Assembly (NCBI GenBank): GCA_945787595.1
Contig: CALZJV010000027.1
Location: 1-23,889 of the forward strand
Direction: 5' to 3'
DNA from: an uncultured Desulfobacterales bacterium
GTDB lineage: Bacteria > Desulfobacterota > Desulfobacteria > Desulfobacterales > JAFDCJ01
DNA: 23,889 nucleotides
Shown here in pieces: positions 15,957 to 23,889 of the stretch. Position numbers and translations under genes: made by a program. The stretch's first letter is position 1. Every line of letters starts with the position of its first letter. Under the pieces are notes generated by a model. That model ran no database searches and was not told the origin of the DNA. It saw nothing but the letters and a program-made list of their open reading frames with translations.

Positions 15957-16036
15957 AAGGCCGGGAGGCTGGAAAGCTTGAAGGTCAAGACCGTTTCGAG
16001 CCTCCCAGCCTCAAAGCTTCCCAGCCTCCCAGCCTT
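15957..16036. repeat. Long imperfect inverted repeat between DUF4175 and VWA genes
   Basis: The left arm (15957-15979, AAGGCCGGGAGGCTGGAAAG...) pairs with the right arm (16013-16036, ...TTCCCAGCCTCCCAGCCTT) with about two mismatches and one bulge. Pieces of the same GGGAGGCTGG motif are also found between the arms (around 15999-16011), so the element is built from repeated 8-10 nt units. Confidence 0.75.
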
Positions 16037-16088
16037 TACCCTTCCGGCTTTTGATCGCCAATTGGCTGAAAAGACGATCCACTTTTAA

Positions 16089-19000
16089 CTATGGCCGGTT
16101 ATTTGTGGTATCCACCCGAGACAGTTCTCGATAATATTCTTCCACCTGATTCCTGTATGGTGCAGAAACGGTTTCTTGCGGAGTCGAAAAGAGTCTTTTC
16201 TTCAACTGACCGTCTTTTGCCTCCGCCCACAGTGCTGTTTCCAATTCCCTAAGTGGTTCGAGTAGTTTTTGCCAGAGATCGGGCTGCGTGAGAAAGTCCT
16301 CGATATCCTTTTGAGACAGTTCGCGTTGAATCGAGCGAGCGTCGATTCCCCAGCGTTCCCCGCGCATCCACGGTTGGACAAGCCCTTGGGCGTAACGGCG
16401 GCTGCGTTGCAGGTGTTGCCGCAACCGCTCCTGCGCACTTCCATCGACATCTCCGGGTGTCCCCTTCACCTGCCCATCCGGCTGCGAGTCCATGCCGGAC
16501 AGGCTCTGCTGCTTGCGGGCGCTGTCTTGCTCGTGCGCCTCGATTTCTTTTTGGAGGCTTTCGAGTTCTTGACGCAACCTGCCGGCGTCGGCAGCTGCCT
16601 GCCGGATCTGTTCATCCCGGGAGGGGGCGGCCGGACGGTCGAGATTGCGAAGCCGTTTACTCACCCGTTCGACGGACTGCTCGATCCTCTTCTCGGTATC
16701 CATCGAAAGGCCCAGCCACCCCTCTTCGAGCATCTTTCGACTTTCCTCGATACGCCCTTTAACCCCTTCGGCCTTCAGAGCCCGCAGAGTCTCCCTGGCC
16801 CGGCTGGCAGTATCCGGTTGATTCTCCCGCCCCTTTTCGCCGATGGTTTTCAGCATGGTCTCTGCCTCGGTTAATTCTTGCTGCATCTTCTCCTTATCGG
16901 CGAGCACATCTTTTATTTCCCGAAAGGTTTGGGGTTCGGCCTGCGAGGGTTTGCTGTCTTTTTTGTCTTCCAGCGCTCGCAGCGTTTGCAAGATCCGTTT
17001 TTCCTGCAGCTGTAATGCCTGTGCTTTGCGCTTCAAGGCATCGATCAGATTGGAAACAGTCGCTTGCCGGTCAAGGCGCATTTCCTTTCCCTGATCACGG
17101 AGGTGTTCAAAGGCTTGCTGGCCCTTGGTCAAGGCGGCGCCCGTGTCCTGCCGTCGAAGATTGTGCTCGGCTTCCTTCATCCGTCGAGCAGCGTCTTCCA
17201 GCTGTCGCTGGCGGTCGGACCATTGTCGAAAACCGTCCCGTCGCGCAAGCCGCGACATTTGGCGGGACAGTTCCTCGGCCTCACGTCTCAATTGCTCCTG
17301 CTCGCGACGGAGTTCCTCCAGGCGCCGTTTTCTTCGTTCGGCGGTCATGCGATCCTGACGACGGGAGAAATCCTTCTGCCCCCGATTTAAACTCTCCTGT
17401 CGACGGGCAAGATCACGCAGTTTCTCCAGGGTGTCATCCTTCTCGCCGCCCTGCTGATCACCTGAGGCCCGCTTTGGGATTTCATAGCGGTTTTCCAGGC
17501 GCCCCATTTCCATTTCAAAAAGCTCTTTGAGATCCTCGCGCTCACGATTCTGTCCGCTTCCTCCGCCACCGCCGCCGCGACTGCGCGCCATCTGAAGCAT
17601 GGTGTTTCGGCTTTCAGATTGAGCCTTCATGATGGCCTGCAACGCCGACTGCTCCGGGCCTAAGGCTTCCCACAGCTGCCGGGACGTCAGTTTTTCAACG
17701 GCCGCCTCCATATGGGTGACGGCCTGTTTGAGGTGATCCACGGCACGCTGATAGCTTTCGTTGGAGAATGACAGCCGTTCCGACAGCCGCCGCAGCGATA
17801 ACTGCGCGCGCTGCATGACCTGCTGTTGAGAATCGGTGATGGTCGTAACATTTTCTTCAAACTTGTCAGGGTTTATCTCCTTGCGTTGTTTCAACAATTT
17901 CCAAGTGGCGGCGATAATATTCTTCTGGTTTTGTACCAGAGCGCTGGAGTCTCTGCCGCGTCCCCCCGAACCGCCACCGCCGCCTGCCTGCTGCGGTGCG
18001 CGACGAAACGCTGCTTCCGTCGGTACGACTTCCAGAAAGTAGATGTCGGAGACAATTTCAGAGGCGTCTTTGAGGCGATTGTTATCCCGTGCAGTGAGAT
18101 AGTAAAAAACGAAATCACCCGGATTTACGTCAAGATCCTCCAGATACAGTGTCGTCTTGCCGTGAATTTTGACATTCGGCTGTTCTTTGTGCGCCGCCAG
18201 GAAATCAATCTCCCGATTCTCACCGCCGGCCACCATATAATTCAACGCAAATCCCGCCAAACCGTAATCGTCTTCAGCGGCGGCGACGACAGAGACCTCT
18301 TCAAGGGACATCACCCGTCTGTCACGGCCGGGTCGGACCAATGTCACCGCCGGCGGGGCGTCCGGTACGGACCGCACGAAATACTCGTAAGGACCTTCGT
18401 TTTCCAGTTGTTCGGTGTCGATCACTTTAATGGTATAGGTCGAATCTTTGGTGACGACGAAAGTACCGCTAGCCGTTGTCCGTCCTGTACTGTCCGTCGC
18501 GAGATCAAGCGTCGTCCCGTCGCCGAAAAGAATCGCTGCCTTGTCGACGGCCTTGTTGAAGACGGCATGCAATGTGATTCGGGTCCCCTGCGGTGCAATC
18601 ACGTCGCCGCCATCCTTGACCGTCCTGTTTTTAATACCCGTATATTCCGGGTAGACGTAATCCAATCCAATCTGCTCGACCCGCGGCAGGTCAAGAACCG
18701 AGATCATGTGCCGATCGGAGCGTTTCACACCGATGTCGACGTAGTAGGCCACGTCTTTTTTTACCGCTGCCAGAAAATATACCCAGGTATTTTCCGCTTC
18801 CTCTCGCGTCATCGGGACCCGCTGCCAGTTGACCGAATCGGTTTGAAGATAAACATCCACCCGTTTGGGGACGGCATTGGCGACCCGCGCGATGAGCATG
18901 ACATCGTTTCCGCGCTGAATTTTTAGCGTCCCCGGTTTAACGGTCAGCCCGACCGGCAGGGCCACGCTTGCATGCGGCTGCGCTAATGGCATAATGAGCC

Positions 19001-19532
19001 GCATGCCGGCCAGCGAAAAATCGTTGAAGTTTCGGAGGGCATAAAATAGGCCACAGAGCACCAGAAGGGCGGCAGCTGCAGCTAGCCAGCCACTGCGGAT
19101 GGATGATGCCCGGGCCATGTCAATGTCCTGGAGCCGCACCAGCGTGTCCTTCCACAACCTCTCTACCAGAGCTGGGGCGCCACGGGTTGATCTTTTCTCG
19201 CCAAATTCCATCGACGTGATGAGGCGTTGTTCAAGCTCCGGAATGTGCTCGTCAACATAGTGGGCAATACGCCGCTCGTCTCTGTCGGTTCGCCGGCGAA
19301 TTTGAACGAAGCGCCATACGAGGGCGCCGGCTGCAACCAGTAGGATACTTGTCAGCGCGATGCGCCCGGCCGGAGGCAACTGAAATATCATCTCCAAAAC
19401 CCCGAGCACCGCAAACAGGGCCGCCATGGACGCAACCCCCAAACTAATCTCCCGCAGGCTCAACAGACGCGCTCTGCGTCGCTGAATCCGGCGGACATTT
19501 CCCCGTAACTCATCAATTGAATTTGAAGACAT
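16089..19532 (-). CDS. DUF4175 family large coiled-coil membrane protein
   Basis: A 1147-residue protein of the DUF4175 family. It has three N-terminal membrane helices (about 30-49, 56-76 and 148-166). A periplasmic part with beta-rich repeats follows (VGLTVKPGTLKIQRGNDVML, then YPEYTGIKNRTVKDGGDV and FVRSVPDAPPAVTLVRPGRD). A Gly-rich linker near residue 515 (QQAGGGGGSGGRG) leads to several hundred residues of highly charged coiled coil (RRLEELRREQEQLRREAEEL), with a second Gly-rich break near 655. The C-terminal part is helical and ends near RVDTTNNRP. Length is within the family's usual range. GAGG lies about nine bases upstream of the ATG. Its place after the BatA-like VWA gene (62-bp gap) marks it as part of the same envelope complex; the molecular job is not known, but an elongated scaffold is likely. 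Confidence 0.87.
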   Translation of the reverse strand: MSSNSIDELRGNVRRIQRRRARLLSLREISLGVASMAALFAVLGVLEMIFQLPPAGRIALTSILLVAAGALVWRFVQIRRRTDRDERRIAHYVDEHIPELEQRLITSMEFGEKRSTRGAPALVERLWKDTLVRLQDIDMARASSIRSGWLAAAAALLVLCGLFYALRNFNDFSLAGMRLIMPLAQPHASVALPVGLTVKPGTLKIQRGNDVMLIARVANAVPKRVDVYLQTDSVNWQRVPMTREEAENTWVYFLAAVKKDVAYYVDIGVKRSDRHMISVLDLPRVEQIGLDYVYPEYTGIKNRTVKDGGDVIAPQGTRITLHAVFNKAVDKAAILFGDGTTLDLATDSTGRTTASGTFVVTKDSTYTIKVIDTEQLENEGPYEYFVRSVPDAPPAVTLVRPGRDRRVMSLEEVSVVAAAEDDYGLAGFALNYMVAGGENREIDFLAAHKEQPNVKIHGKTTLYLEDLDVNPGDFVFYYLTARDNNRLKDASEIVSDIYFLEVVPTEAAFRRAPQQAGGGGGSGGRGRDSSALVQNQKNIIAATWKLLKQRKEINPDKFEENVTTITDSQQQVMQRAQLSLRRLSERLSFSNESYQRAVDHLKQAVTHMEAAVEKLTSRQLWEALGPEQSALQAIMKAQSESRNTMLQMARSRGGGGGGSGQNREREDLKELFEMEMGRLENRYEIPKRASGDQQGGEKDDTLEKLRDLARRQESLNRGQKDFSRRQDRMTAERRKRRLEELRREQEQLRREAEELSRQMSRLARRDGFRQWSDRQRQLEDAARRMKEAEHNLRRQDTGAALTKGQQAFEHLRDQGKEMRLDRQATVSNLIDALKRKAQALQLQEKRILQTLRALEDKKDSKPSQAEPQTFREIKDVLADKEKMQQELTEAETMLKTIGEKGRENQPDTASRARETLRALKAEGVKGRIEESRKMLEEGWLGLSMDTEKRIEQSVERVSKRLRNLDRPAAPSRDEQIRQAAADAGRLRQELESLQKEIEAHEQDSARKQQSLSGMDSQPDGQVKGTPGDVDGSAQERLRQHLQRSRRYAQGLVQPWMRGERWGIDARSIQRELSQKDIEDFLTQPDLWQKLLEPLRELETALWAEAKDGQLKKRLFSTPQETVSAPYRNQVEEYYRELSRVDTTNNRP

Positions 19533-19593
19533 CTTTATTTGCCTCTGCTCAAACGGCTTGAAATGGTCCCCAGGTGGATCGTCTGTGATGTAT

Positions 19594-21645
19594 TTACCGA
19601 TAGGTTTGATTCGCCAATAGCGTATCTCCCAGACCCAGAATAAGGACTACCAACATTAGCCACCACCATAAACGCTGCGATTTTTCGGCATGGGCGGCAA
19701 TGGCTGCTGCCTGCGCGCGCTGCGTCTGGGGCACCCGGGCAGCCTCGTTGATCAGACCGGCGCCGATCTGCTCGGGGGCGATGGACGCAAGGTCCGATTC
19801 CACAGCGGATACATTAACAGCCAGAACGTCCTGCGCTTGACTGCCGCCGCGCACATGGTAAAAACCGGGGCGATCTGTTGCCCGATAAAAGACATCATCT
19901 CTGATGGTCGAAGTCAGGATCGTCTCGGCACTGTTTGGACTGATGATCCGCACCGCGTTGCCCGCCGGCAGGATCAAGCGTACCGGCTCGCCGACGGTGT
20001 ACGACGGCTTCTTCTCCTCGTGCAACGCAAGATAGCGAAGCATTTCGTGCACAAAGGGGACGTATAATCCCTGGCGGGGAAGATTGTTCCACTGCGTATC
20101 CAAAGAGGAAGTAAAAAGCAGCACGCGGCCCTTGCCGACCTTTTTTTCCAGAAGGGCGGCCGCCCCGTTGTCGAATCGCAGGATGACTTTACTACCTTCC
20201 GTCGGCTTCGTGGACCAGTGTCCATGGAAAAGAGCGGTACCGAAATCGCTGTTTTCGCTGAGACCCATTGATTTGATGATGGGATGCCGCCGGTTTATCC
20301 CTGCAATCGACAGAAAAACGCCATTCGCAGCGATATGTTGTTGATCAAGAGCGGCAGGGGTAAGTCCATGAAAAAAACGGTTGAAGGTTCGAGCCGCCAC
20401 CCGGGCAGCCGGCGCGATTAACAGACTGCCGCCCTTCTCCACATAAGTCGCGATGGCTTCCAACGGGGCTGAAACCAGTTCATCGACGTTGAGAAGCGCG
20501 ATAACATGATAACGCTGCAACGCGTTGTTTGTGATCTCCCCGGGCCGAACCATATCGAGTTGAAACGGTGACCGGCCCCGTTTCCCCAGGGCAGATTCAA
20601 ACCAGCGGGCCTTATCTGCACGCGCTTTGGTCGCTGCTTCTTCAACGACGCCTAAAACCGCCAGGGGCCGCAGGACATTGACCGTAAAGTGATAGATGTT
20701 GTCGGGTGCGAAGGACTCATCCTCCACCGTTATTGCAGCGCGATGAATGCCCCGCCTTCTAAATTTGGTGCGAAACGTCACAACGGCGTCGGCTCCGTTG
20801 GTCAGGTCAACTCTTTGGGTGTCGACGGTTTTTTCATCGATTGACAGTGATATTTGTGTTTCGGATATGGTCCGGGTCCCCAGGTTCCGCACCCGCCCTA
20901 AAATGACGTGTTCCTCCTGGTTGAGGATGAGCTGGGTCGTTGATTTTACTTCCGTCACCGCCAGGTTCGTGGTCTCCGCGTCGCCGATCTTAATACCTTC
21001 AAAGGCCACACCGGGACTCAAGCGCCAGCGGGTGTCGAAGTTGACAACCGTCCGACGCTGGTAATCCGAAATCAAATATACGGTCTTGTCCGGGTGGCGG
21101 GATGAGCGCAGAATCTGATCTGCCAGGCGTAAAGCCGGAAGATACGCTGTGGATTTAAAACCCGGTGAATCAAGATTTCGCACGAATGTCCCAAGCTGGG
21201 TCAGATCCATGGTCAGTTCCTTAACCTTCTCAGTACCGTCTGAAAATGTGACCAGGGCCGCTTCATCCCCCGTATGAAGCGAGTCCAGGATCGCGACCAC
21301 CGCTTTTTTAGCCTGCTCGAAGGCGTCGCCGTAATGCATGCTCATGGAAGTATCCAGCAAAATCACCACGGACCGGGGGGAAAATCCGGCTCGTGCAGAG
21401 ACGGTTTGCGAAAGGAAAGGACGTGCAAAGGCGATGGCCAGCAGAGCAATAATGGCGGCTCGTATGAGCAGCAGCAGCCATTGCTGGATCTGCTGGAACA
21501 AGATTATCTTCTTCGGTGTTTTTTTCAAAAACCGGATAGTGCTGAAGACCACCTTTTCTGCCTTTTGCCTGCGACTTAGATGAATGGCCATGGGAATGGC
21601 CACGCCCAACAGCCCCAGAAGAAACCATGGTGATAAAAATGACAT
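19594..21645 (-). CDS. BatA-like VWA domain membrane protein
   Basis: A 683-residue inner-membrane protein starting with the BatA/DUF4381-like signature MSFLSPWFLLGLLGVAIPMA followed by IHLSRRQ. Two helices (about 5-22 and 57-77) bracket a basic cytoplasmic loop, then a VWA domain with MIDAS DTSMS at 98-102 and the later Asp of TVYLISDYQRR. A CARDB/Ig-like region (VTEVKSTTQLILNQEEHVIL) and a GATase-like fold (YHVIALLNVDELVSAPLEAI; GGSLLIAPAARVA) follow, and a C-terminal helix (LWWWLMLVVLILGLGDTLLA). Such proteins bind metal and partner proteins and are thought to work with MoxR ATPases in envelope maintenance. It is followed after 62 bp by the DUF4175 gene. The start ATG has only a weak AAAGG-type ribosome site. 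Confidence 0.88.
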   Translation of the reverse strand: MSFLSPWFLLGLLGVAIPMAIHLSRRQKAEKVVFSTIRFLKKTPKKIILFQQIQQWLLLLIRAAIIALLAIAFARPFLSQTVSARAGFSPRSVVILLDTSMSMHYGDAFEQAKKAVVAILDSLHTGDEAALVTFSDGTEKVKELTMDLTQLGTFVRNLDSPGFKSTAYLPALRLADQILRSSRHPDKTVYLISDYQRRTVVNFDTRWRLSPGVAFEGIKIGDAETTNLAVTEVKSTTQLILNQEEHVILGRVRNLGTRTISETQISLSIDEKTVDTQRVDLTNGADAVVTFRTKFRRRGIHRAAITVEDESFAPDNIYHFTVNVLRPLAVLGVVEEAATKARADKARWFESALGKRGRSPFQLDMVRPGEITNNALQRYHVIALLNVDELVSAPLEAIATYVEKGGSLLIAPAARVAARTFNRFFHGLTPAALDQQHIAANGVFLSIAGINRRHPIIKSMGLSENSDFGTALFHGHWSTKPTEGSKVILRFDNGAAALLEKKVGKGRVLLFTSSLDTQWNNLPRQGLYVPFVHEMLRYLALHEEKKPSYTVGEPVRLILPAGNAVRIISPNSAETILTSTIRDDVFYRATDRPGFYHVRGGSQAQDVLAVNVSAVESDLASIAPEQIGAGLINEAARVPQTQRAQAAAIAAHAEKSQRLWWWLMLVVLILGLGDTLLANQTYR

Positions 21646-21774
21646 GATTTAACCTTTAGGTCTATTTTCAAGCTTCAGGTGTCAGCCCCGCCGTCGGCTT
21701 GAAAAGCGGCCAGTTTAATCTTAAAAAAACTTTGCTCTTGGCTAGTTTCCTATGAGGGGTTAACTAAAAAAAAT

Positions 21775-21973
21775 GAACATCGAACATCGAACGTCCAACA
21801 TCGAATAATGTATTCTGTCAGTTAAATAAAAGAGACTGAACAAAGCGAATCTATCCTTCAAAATTCTGGGTCTTTAGATCTCCTCTTCAGCGTGATTCGA
21901 TTGTTTTAAAATCGAAAAGCGTAGCGTCATCAATATTCGACGTTCGATGTTGGACGTTCGATGTTCGACGTTC
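21775..21973. repeat. Long inverted repeat built from 7-bp tandem units
   Basis: The left arm (21775-21806) is a run of heptamers GAACATC-GAACATC-GAACGTC-CAACATC. The right arm (21935-21973) is the same run on the other strand (GTTCGAT-GTTGGAC-GTTCGAT-GTTCGAC). The arms match at about 31 of 32 positions across a loop of about 128 nt. It lies in the 371-bp gap between the DUF58 and BatA-like genes, which otherwise holds no gene. Confidence 0.85.
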
Positions 21974-22016
21974 AATCAGTCTACTGTTTCGGTCAGTTGT
22001 AGTTTCATATAATGCA

Positions 22017-22910
22017 TTAAAATTGCTTCGCCCGTTTCGACAGATAGGAGGACAGGGCCGTGTCCAGGGGCTTGGCGGTATTCAACAGACAGTAGTCGAT
22101 CCCGCTAGCCCGGCATTTTTGCCGGTAAAACTCGCATAACTTTTCCAGCTCCTCAAGATAGGTCTCTCTCATCGACTGCGGCGCTATGGCCACTGACTCA
22201 TGACTCTCCAAGTCTTCAAAATCCGAGATTCGTTCAAAGGGAAAGGTCAGTTCTGCGTTGTCCATTACATGGAACACAATTACGTCATTGCCTTTGAACC
22301 GCAAATGCTGCAATCCCCTGACCACGTCCGCTTCATCGTCAAGGAGGTCACTGATAACAATGGCCAAACTTTTGCGGTTCAAACCAAAGGCCAGATCGGA
22401 AATCACCTGGGCGAGATGGGTTCCTTCTCCCGGATTTAGGTGCGCCAGTGCCCGTAGAATCTGCATCAGGTGCCCTCGCCGGTATTTGGAGGGCAGATAC
22501 TCCAGGATCTTGTCATCAAATGTGGTCAGACCGACGGCATCCTTTTGGTTGAACATGAAATACGAGAGTGCGGAGGCCAGTGTCCGCCCATACTCCAGTT
22601 TTGTCATGTTGTCTGATCCGTATCCCATGGACGCACTGCAATCCAGCAAAATATGACAGCGGACATTGGTCTCATCCTGATACTGCTTGACAAAGTACTG
22701 GCCGGATCGGGCATAGATTTTCCAGTCCACGTGTCTGATGTCATCTCCGGGGCTATAGTGCCGATAGTCGGTAAACTCCATACTGAATCCGCGGTGAGGA
22801 CTTTTGTGAAGTCCCGACAGAAAACCTTCCACAGCAGTCCGCGCGCGAAGTTCAAGATTGGAGATGCCCGCTAGAACTTTGGGGTCGAGAAAACTGATTT
22901 CTTGGTTCAT
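22017..22910 (-). CDS. DUF58 domain protein (VWA-like, MoxR partner)
   Basis: A 297-residue cytoplasmic protein. DUF58 hallmarks are HRGFSMEFTDYRHYSPGDDI at 39-58 and RHVDWKIYARSGQYFVKQY at 59-77, directly followed by a VWA-type fold whose metal-ion motif is DCSAS at 90-94 (CHILLDCSASMGYG) and a later AIVISDLLDDE. Length is usual for the family. ATG at 22910 is chosen over that at 22925 because AGAAGG precedes it by about five bases. It lies directly downstream of the MoxR gene with a 352-bp gap. DUF58 proteins are nearly always encoded next to MoxR and are assumed to act with that ATPase. Confidence 0.9.
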   Translation of the reverse strand: MNQEISFLDPKVLAGISNLELRARTAVEGFLSGLHKSPHRGFSMEFTDYRHYSPGDDIRHVDWKIYARSGQYFVKQYQDETNVRCHILLDCSASMGYGSDNMTKLEYGRTLASALSYFMFNQKDAVGLTTFDDKILEYLPSKYRRGHLMQILRALAHLNPGEGTHLAQVISDLAFGLNRKSLAIVISDLLDDEADVVRGLQHLRFKGNDVIVFHVMDNAELTFPFERISDFEDLESHESVAIAPQSMRETYLEELEKLCEFYRQKCRASGIDYCLLNTAKPLDTALSSYLSKRAKQF

Positions 22911-22991
22911 GATTCCTTCTATCATCGAAAAGCCGGTTCTTTGGCCAGGTCAGAGACAATCGGCTATACCATAAGAGATTAATCGAGAGAG

Positions 22992-23177
22992 GTTGAGCCG
23001 GTTTTGCCGGTTGTCCGGTTTTGCCCGTTCGTCTGTTTCCGTCGGCCTCGCTGAAGCGTAAAGCTGTCATATCCAAGCAAGAGGAAAACAATGCGTGAAA
23101 TAATTGTTAAGCTTAATTTAGGCGAATTAGCTTTTTATGTCCTCCAATAACCGGCCAGCCGGCAAAACCGGCTCAAC
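22992..23177. repeat. Inverted repeat in the MoxR/DUF58 gap
   Basis: GTTGAGCCGGTTTTGCCGG (22992-23010) is perfectly complementary to 23159-23177, with 148 bases between. The left side continues with a second partial GTCCGGTTTTGCC unit. The loop has no gene. Transcripts of the operon would carry this hairpin between the MoxR and DUF58 genes. Confidence 0.8.
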
Positions 23178-23262
23178 GGGCTAACCTGTCTTAAAAATAC
23201 TCGGTGCTTGGCCCCCTTTCAGGAGGCTCGACAAAGCCGGGCCCCTAGACCTGGATCTTTAC

Positions 23263-23889
23263 TTATCTTAAACCGGAAGTCGGTACCGGGACCACTTCCA
23301 GCAGTCGGTCGATTACCTGCGTGGTCGTGACGCGCTCGGCTTCCGCGTGAAAATTCAGCAGGATTCGATGGCGCAACACCGGGTGTGCGAGCGCACGAAT
23401 GTCGCCATAAGAGACATTGTAGCGCCCGTGGAGCAGGGCCCGTACCTTCCCGCCAAGTATCAGGTTCTGTGAAGCGCGCAGCCCGGCGCCCCAACTGACC
23501 CACTCCTGGATAAAATCGGGGGCAGTGACGTGACCCGGCCGACTCGCCCGGACAACCCTGACGGCATACCGGGTAACTGCTTCGGCCGCGGGCACCTGAC
23601 GGACAATGCGCTGAAAATCCATGATGTCCTGCCCCGTCAGGACATTCTCCACCGCTTGGTCGATGATCCGGGTGGTGTTGTTGACGACCTCGATCTCCTG
23701 CTCTTCGGCAAGGTAGTCGATCAATATCTTAAACATAAACCGATCCAACTGGGCTTCCGGCAGGGGGTAGGTCCCCTCGAGCTCAATGGGATTTTGGGTC
23801 GCCAGTACGAAAAATGGTTTGTCGAGTTCGTAGGTCACCCCGGCTGTCGTCACCTGCTGTTCCTCCATTGCTTCGAGCAGCGCCGCCTG
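23263..23889 (-). CDS. MoxR-type AAA+ ATPase, C-terminal part
   Basis: The frame is open to the right window edge; about 208 C-terminal residues are present (the usual length is 320-340). QAALLEAMEEQQVTTAG leads into the sensor-1 region FVLATQNPIELEGTYPLPEA and then QLDRFMFKILIDY, diagnostic of the MoxR family. The sensor-2 Arg is probably in the SYGDIRALAHPVLRHRI segment. The Walker A and Walker B motifs lie outside the window. MoxR ATPases act as chaperones with VWA partners, here DUF58 and the BatA-like protein downstream. It is the first gene of the operon that can be seen. Confidence 0.92.
   Translation of the reverse strand, partial: QAALLEAMEEQQVTTAGVTYELDKPFFVLATQNPIELEGTYPLPEAQLDRFMFKILIDYLAEEQEIEVVNNTTRIIDQAVENVLTGQDIMDFQRIVRQVPAAEAVTRYAVRVVRASRPGHVTAPDFIQEWVSWGAGLRASQNLILGGKVRALLHGRYNVSYGDIRALAHPVLRHRILLNFHAEAERVTTTQVIDRLLEVVPVPTSGLR

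Noticed and set aside
17826..18926. Long + strand open frame (366 codons) opposite the DUF4175 gene
   Set aside because: It is antisense to a well-supported coding region; its translation is Cys/Arg-rich and matches no family, and GC bias in the third codon position of the real gene explains it.
1..23889. Genome-wide recoding of TGA
   Set aside because: TGA serves as a normal stop, for example for the hydroxylase gene at 896-898 and the VWA gene at 13575-13577; only the SurE fragment has TGA in place of glycine.

Overview
The window looks like part of the chromosome of a Gram-negative, probably Desulfobacterota (Desulfobacteraceae-like) bacterium. This is inferred from gene content (an IorB-type molybdenum hydroxylase, a MoxR/DUF58/BatA/DUF4175 operon, many interspersed hairpin repeats) and moderate GC; there is no rRNA or other phylogenetic marker, so the assignment is tentative.

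Layout. (1) 1-898, + strand: the 3' end of a molybdopterin-binding hydroxylase large subunit, closed by a terminator that works in both directions. (2) 1306-5516, - strand: a probable defence pair. A GC-rich SIR2-like NADase gene with a strong GTG start is followed 66 bp later by an AT-rich TIR-transmembrane-WD40 gene. The TIR gene is split into two reading frames by an exact 14-bp tandem duplication (2754-2781). (3) 6195-8349, + strand: an ATP-grasp ligase and an alpha/beta-hydrolase esterase, probably one transcription unit. (4) 8489-12204, + strand: decayed accessory DNA holding a SurE pseudogene (two in-frame TGA codons at conserved glycines plus a frameshift), a small ORF with a good ribosome binding site, an intact MFS transporter, a DUF433 antitoxin remnant and a 75-residue hypothetical protein. 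(5) 12511-23889, - strand: a large envelope-associated operon read right to left: MoxR ATPase (cut by the window edge), DUF58, BatA-like VWA protein, DUF4175 coiled-coil membrane protein, VWA/GATase-like membrane protein, and a secreted C13/caspase-like protein that appears to lack its catalytic cysteine.

The operon genes probably work together: a MoxR AAA+ ATPase acts with a DUF58 protein and membrane-anchored VWA proteins bearing MIDAS motifs, the large DUF4175 protein spans the envelope, and the C13-like protein is exported. The exact substrate of such clusters is not known to me.

The accessory half is marked by a palindromic repeat of about 60 nt (arm consensus TCAAAGCCTGAATAGTGAAT). It is present in three recognisable copies (5817-5878, 8385-8430, 12375-12428) and one right half (4344-4379) that supplies the start codon of the TIR gene. 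Three of the operon junctions carry their own, unrelated long inverted repeats. The most interesting items are the SIR2/TIR pair with its 14-bp duplication, the repeat family that delimits the accessory modules, the SurE gene with TGA at two glycine sites, and the cysteine-less C13 homologue in the MoxR/VWA operon.
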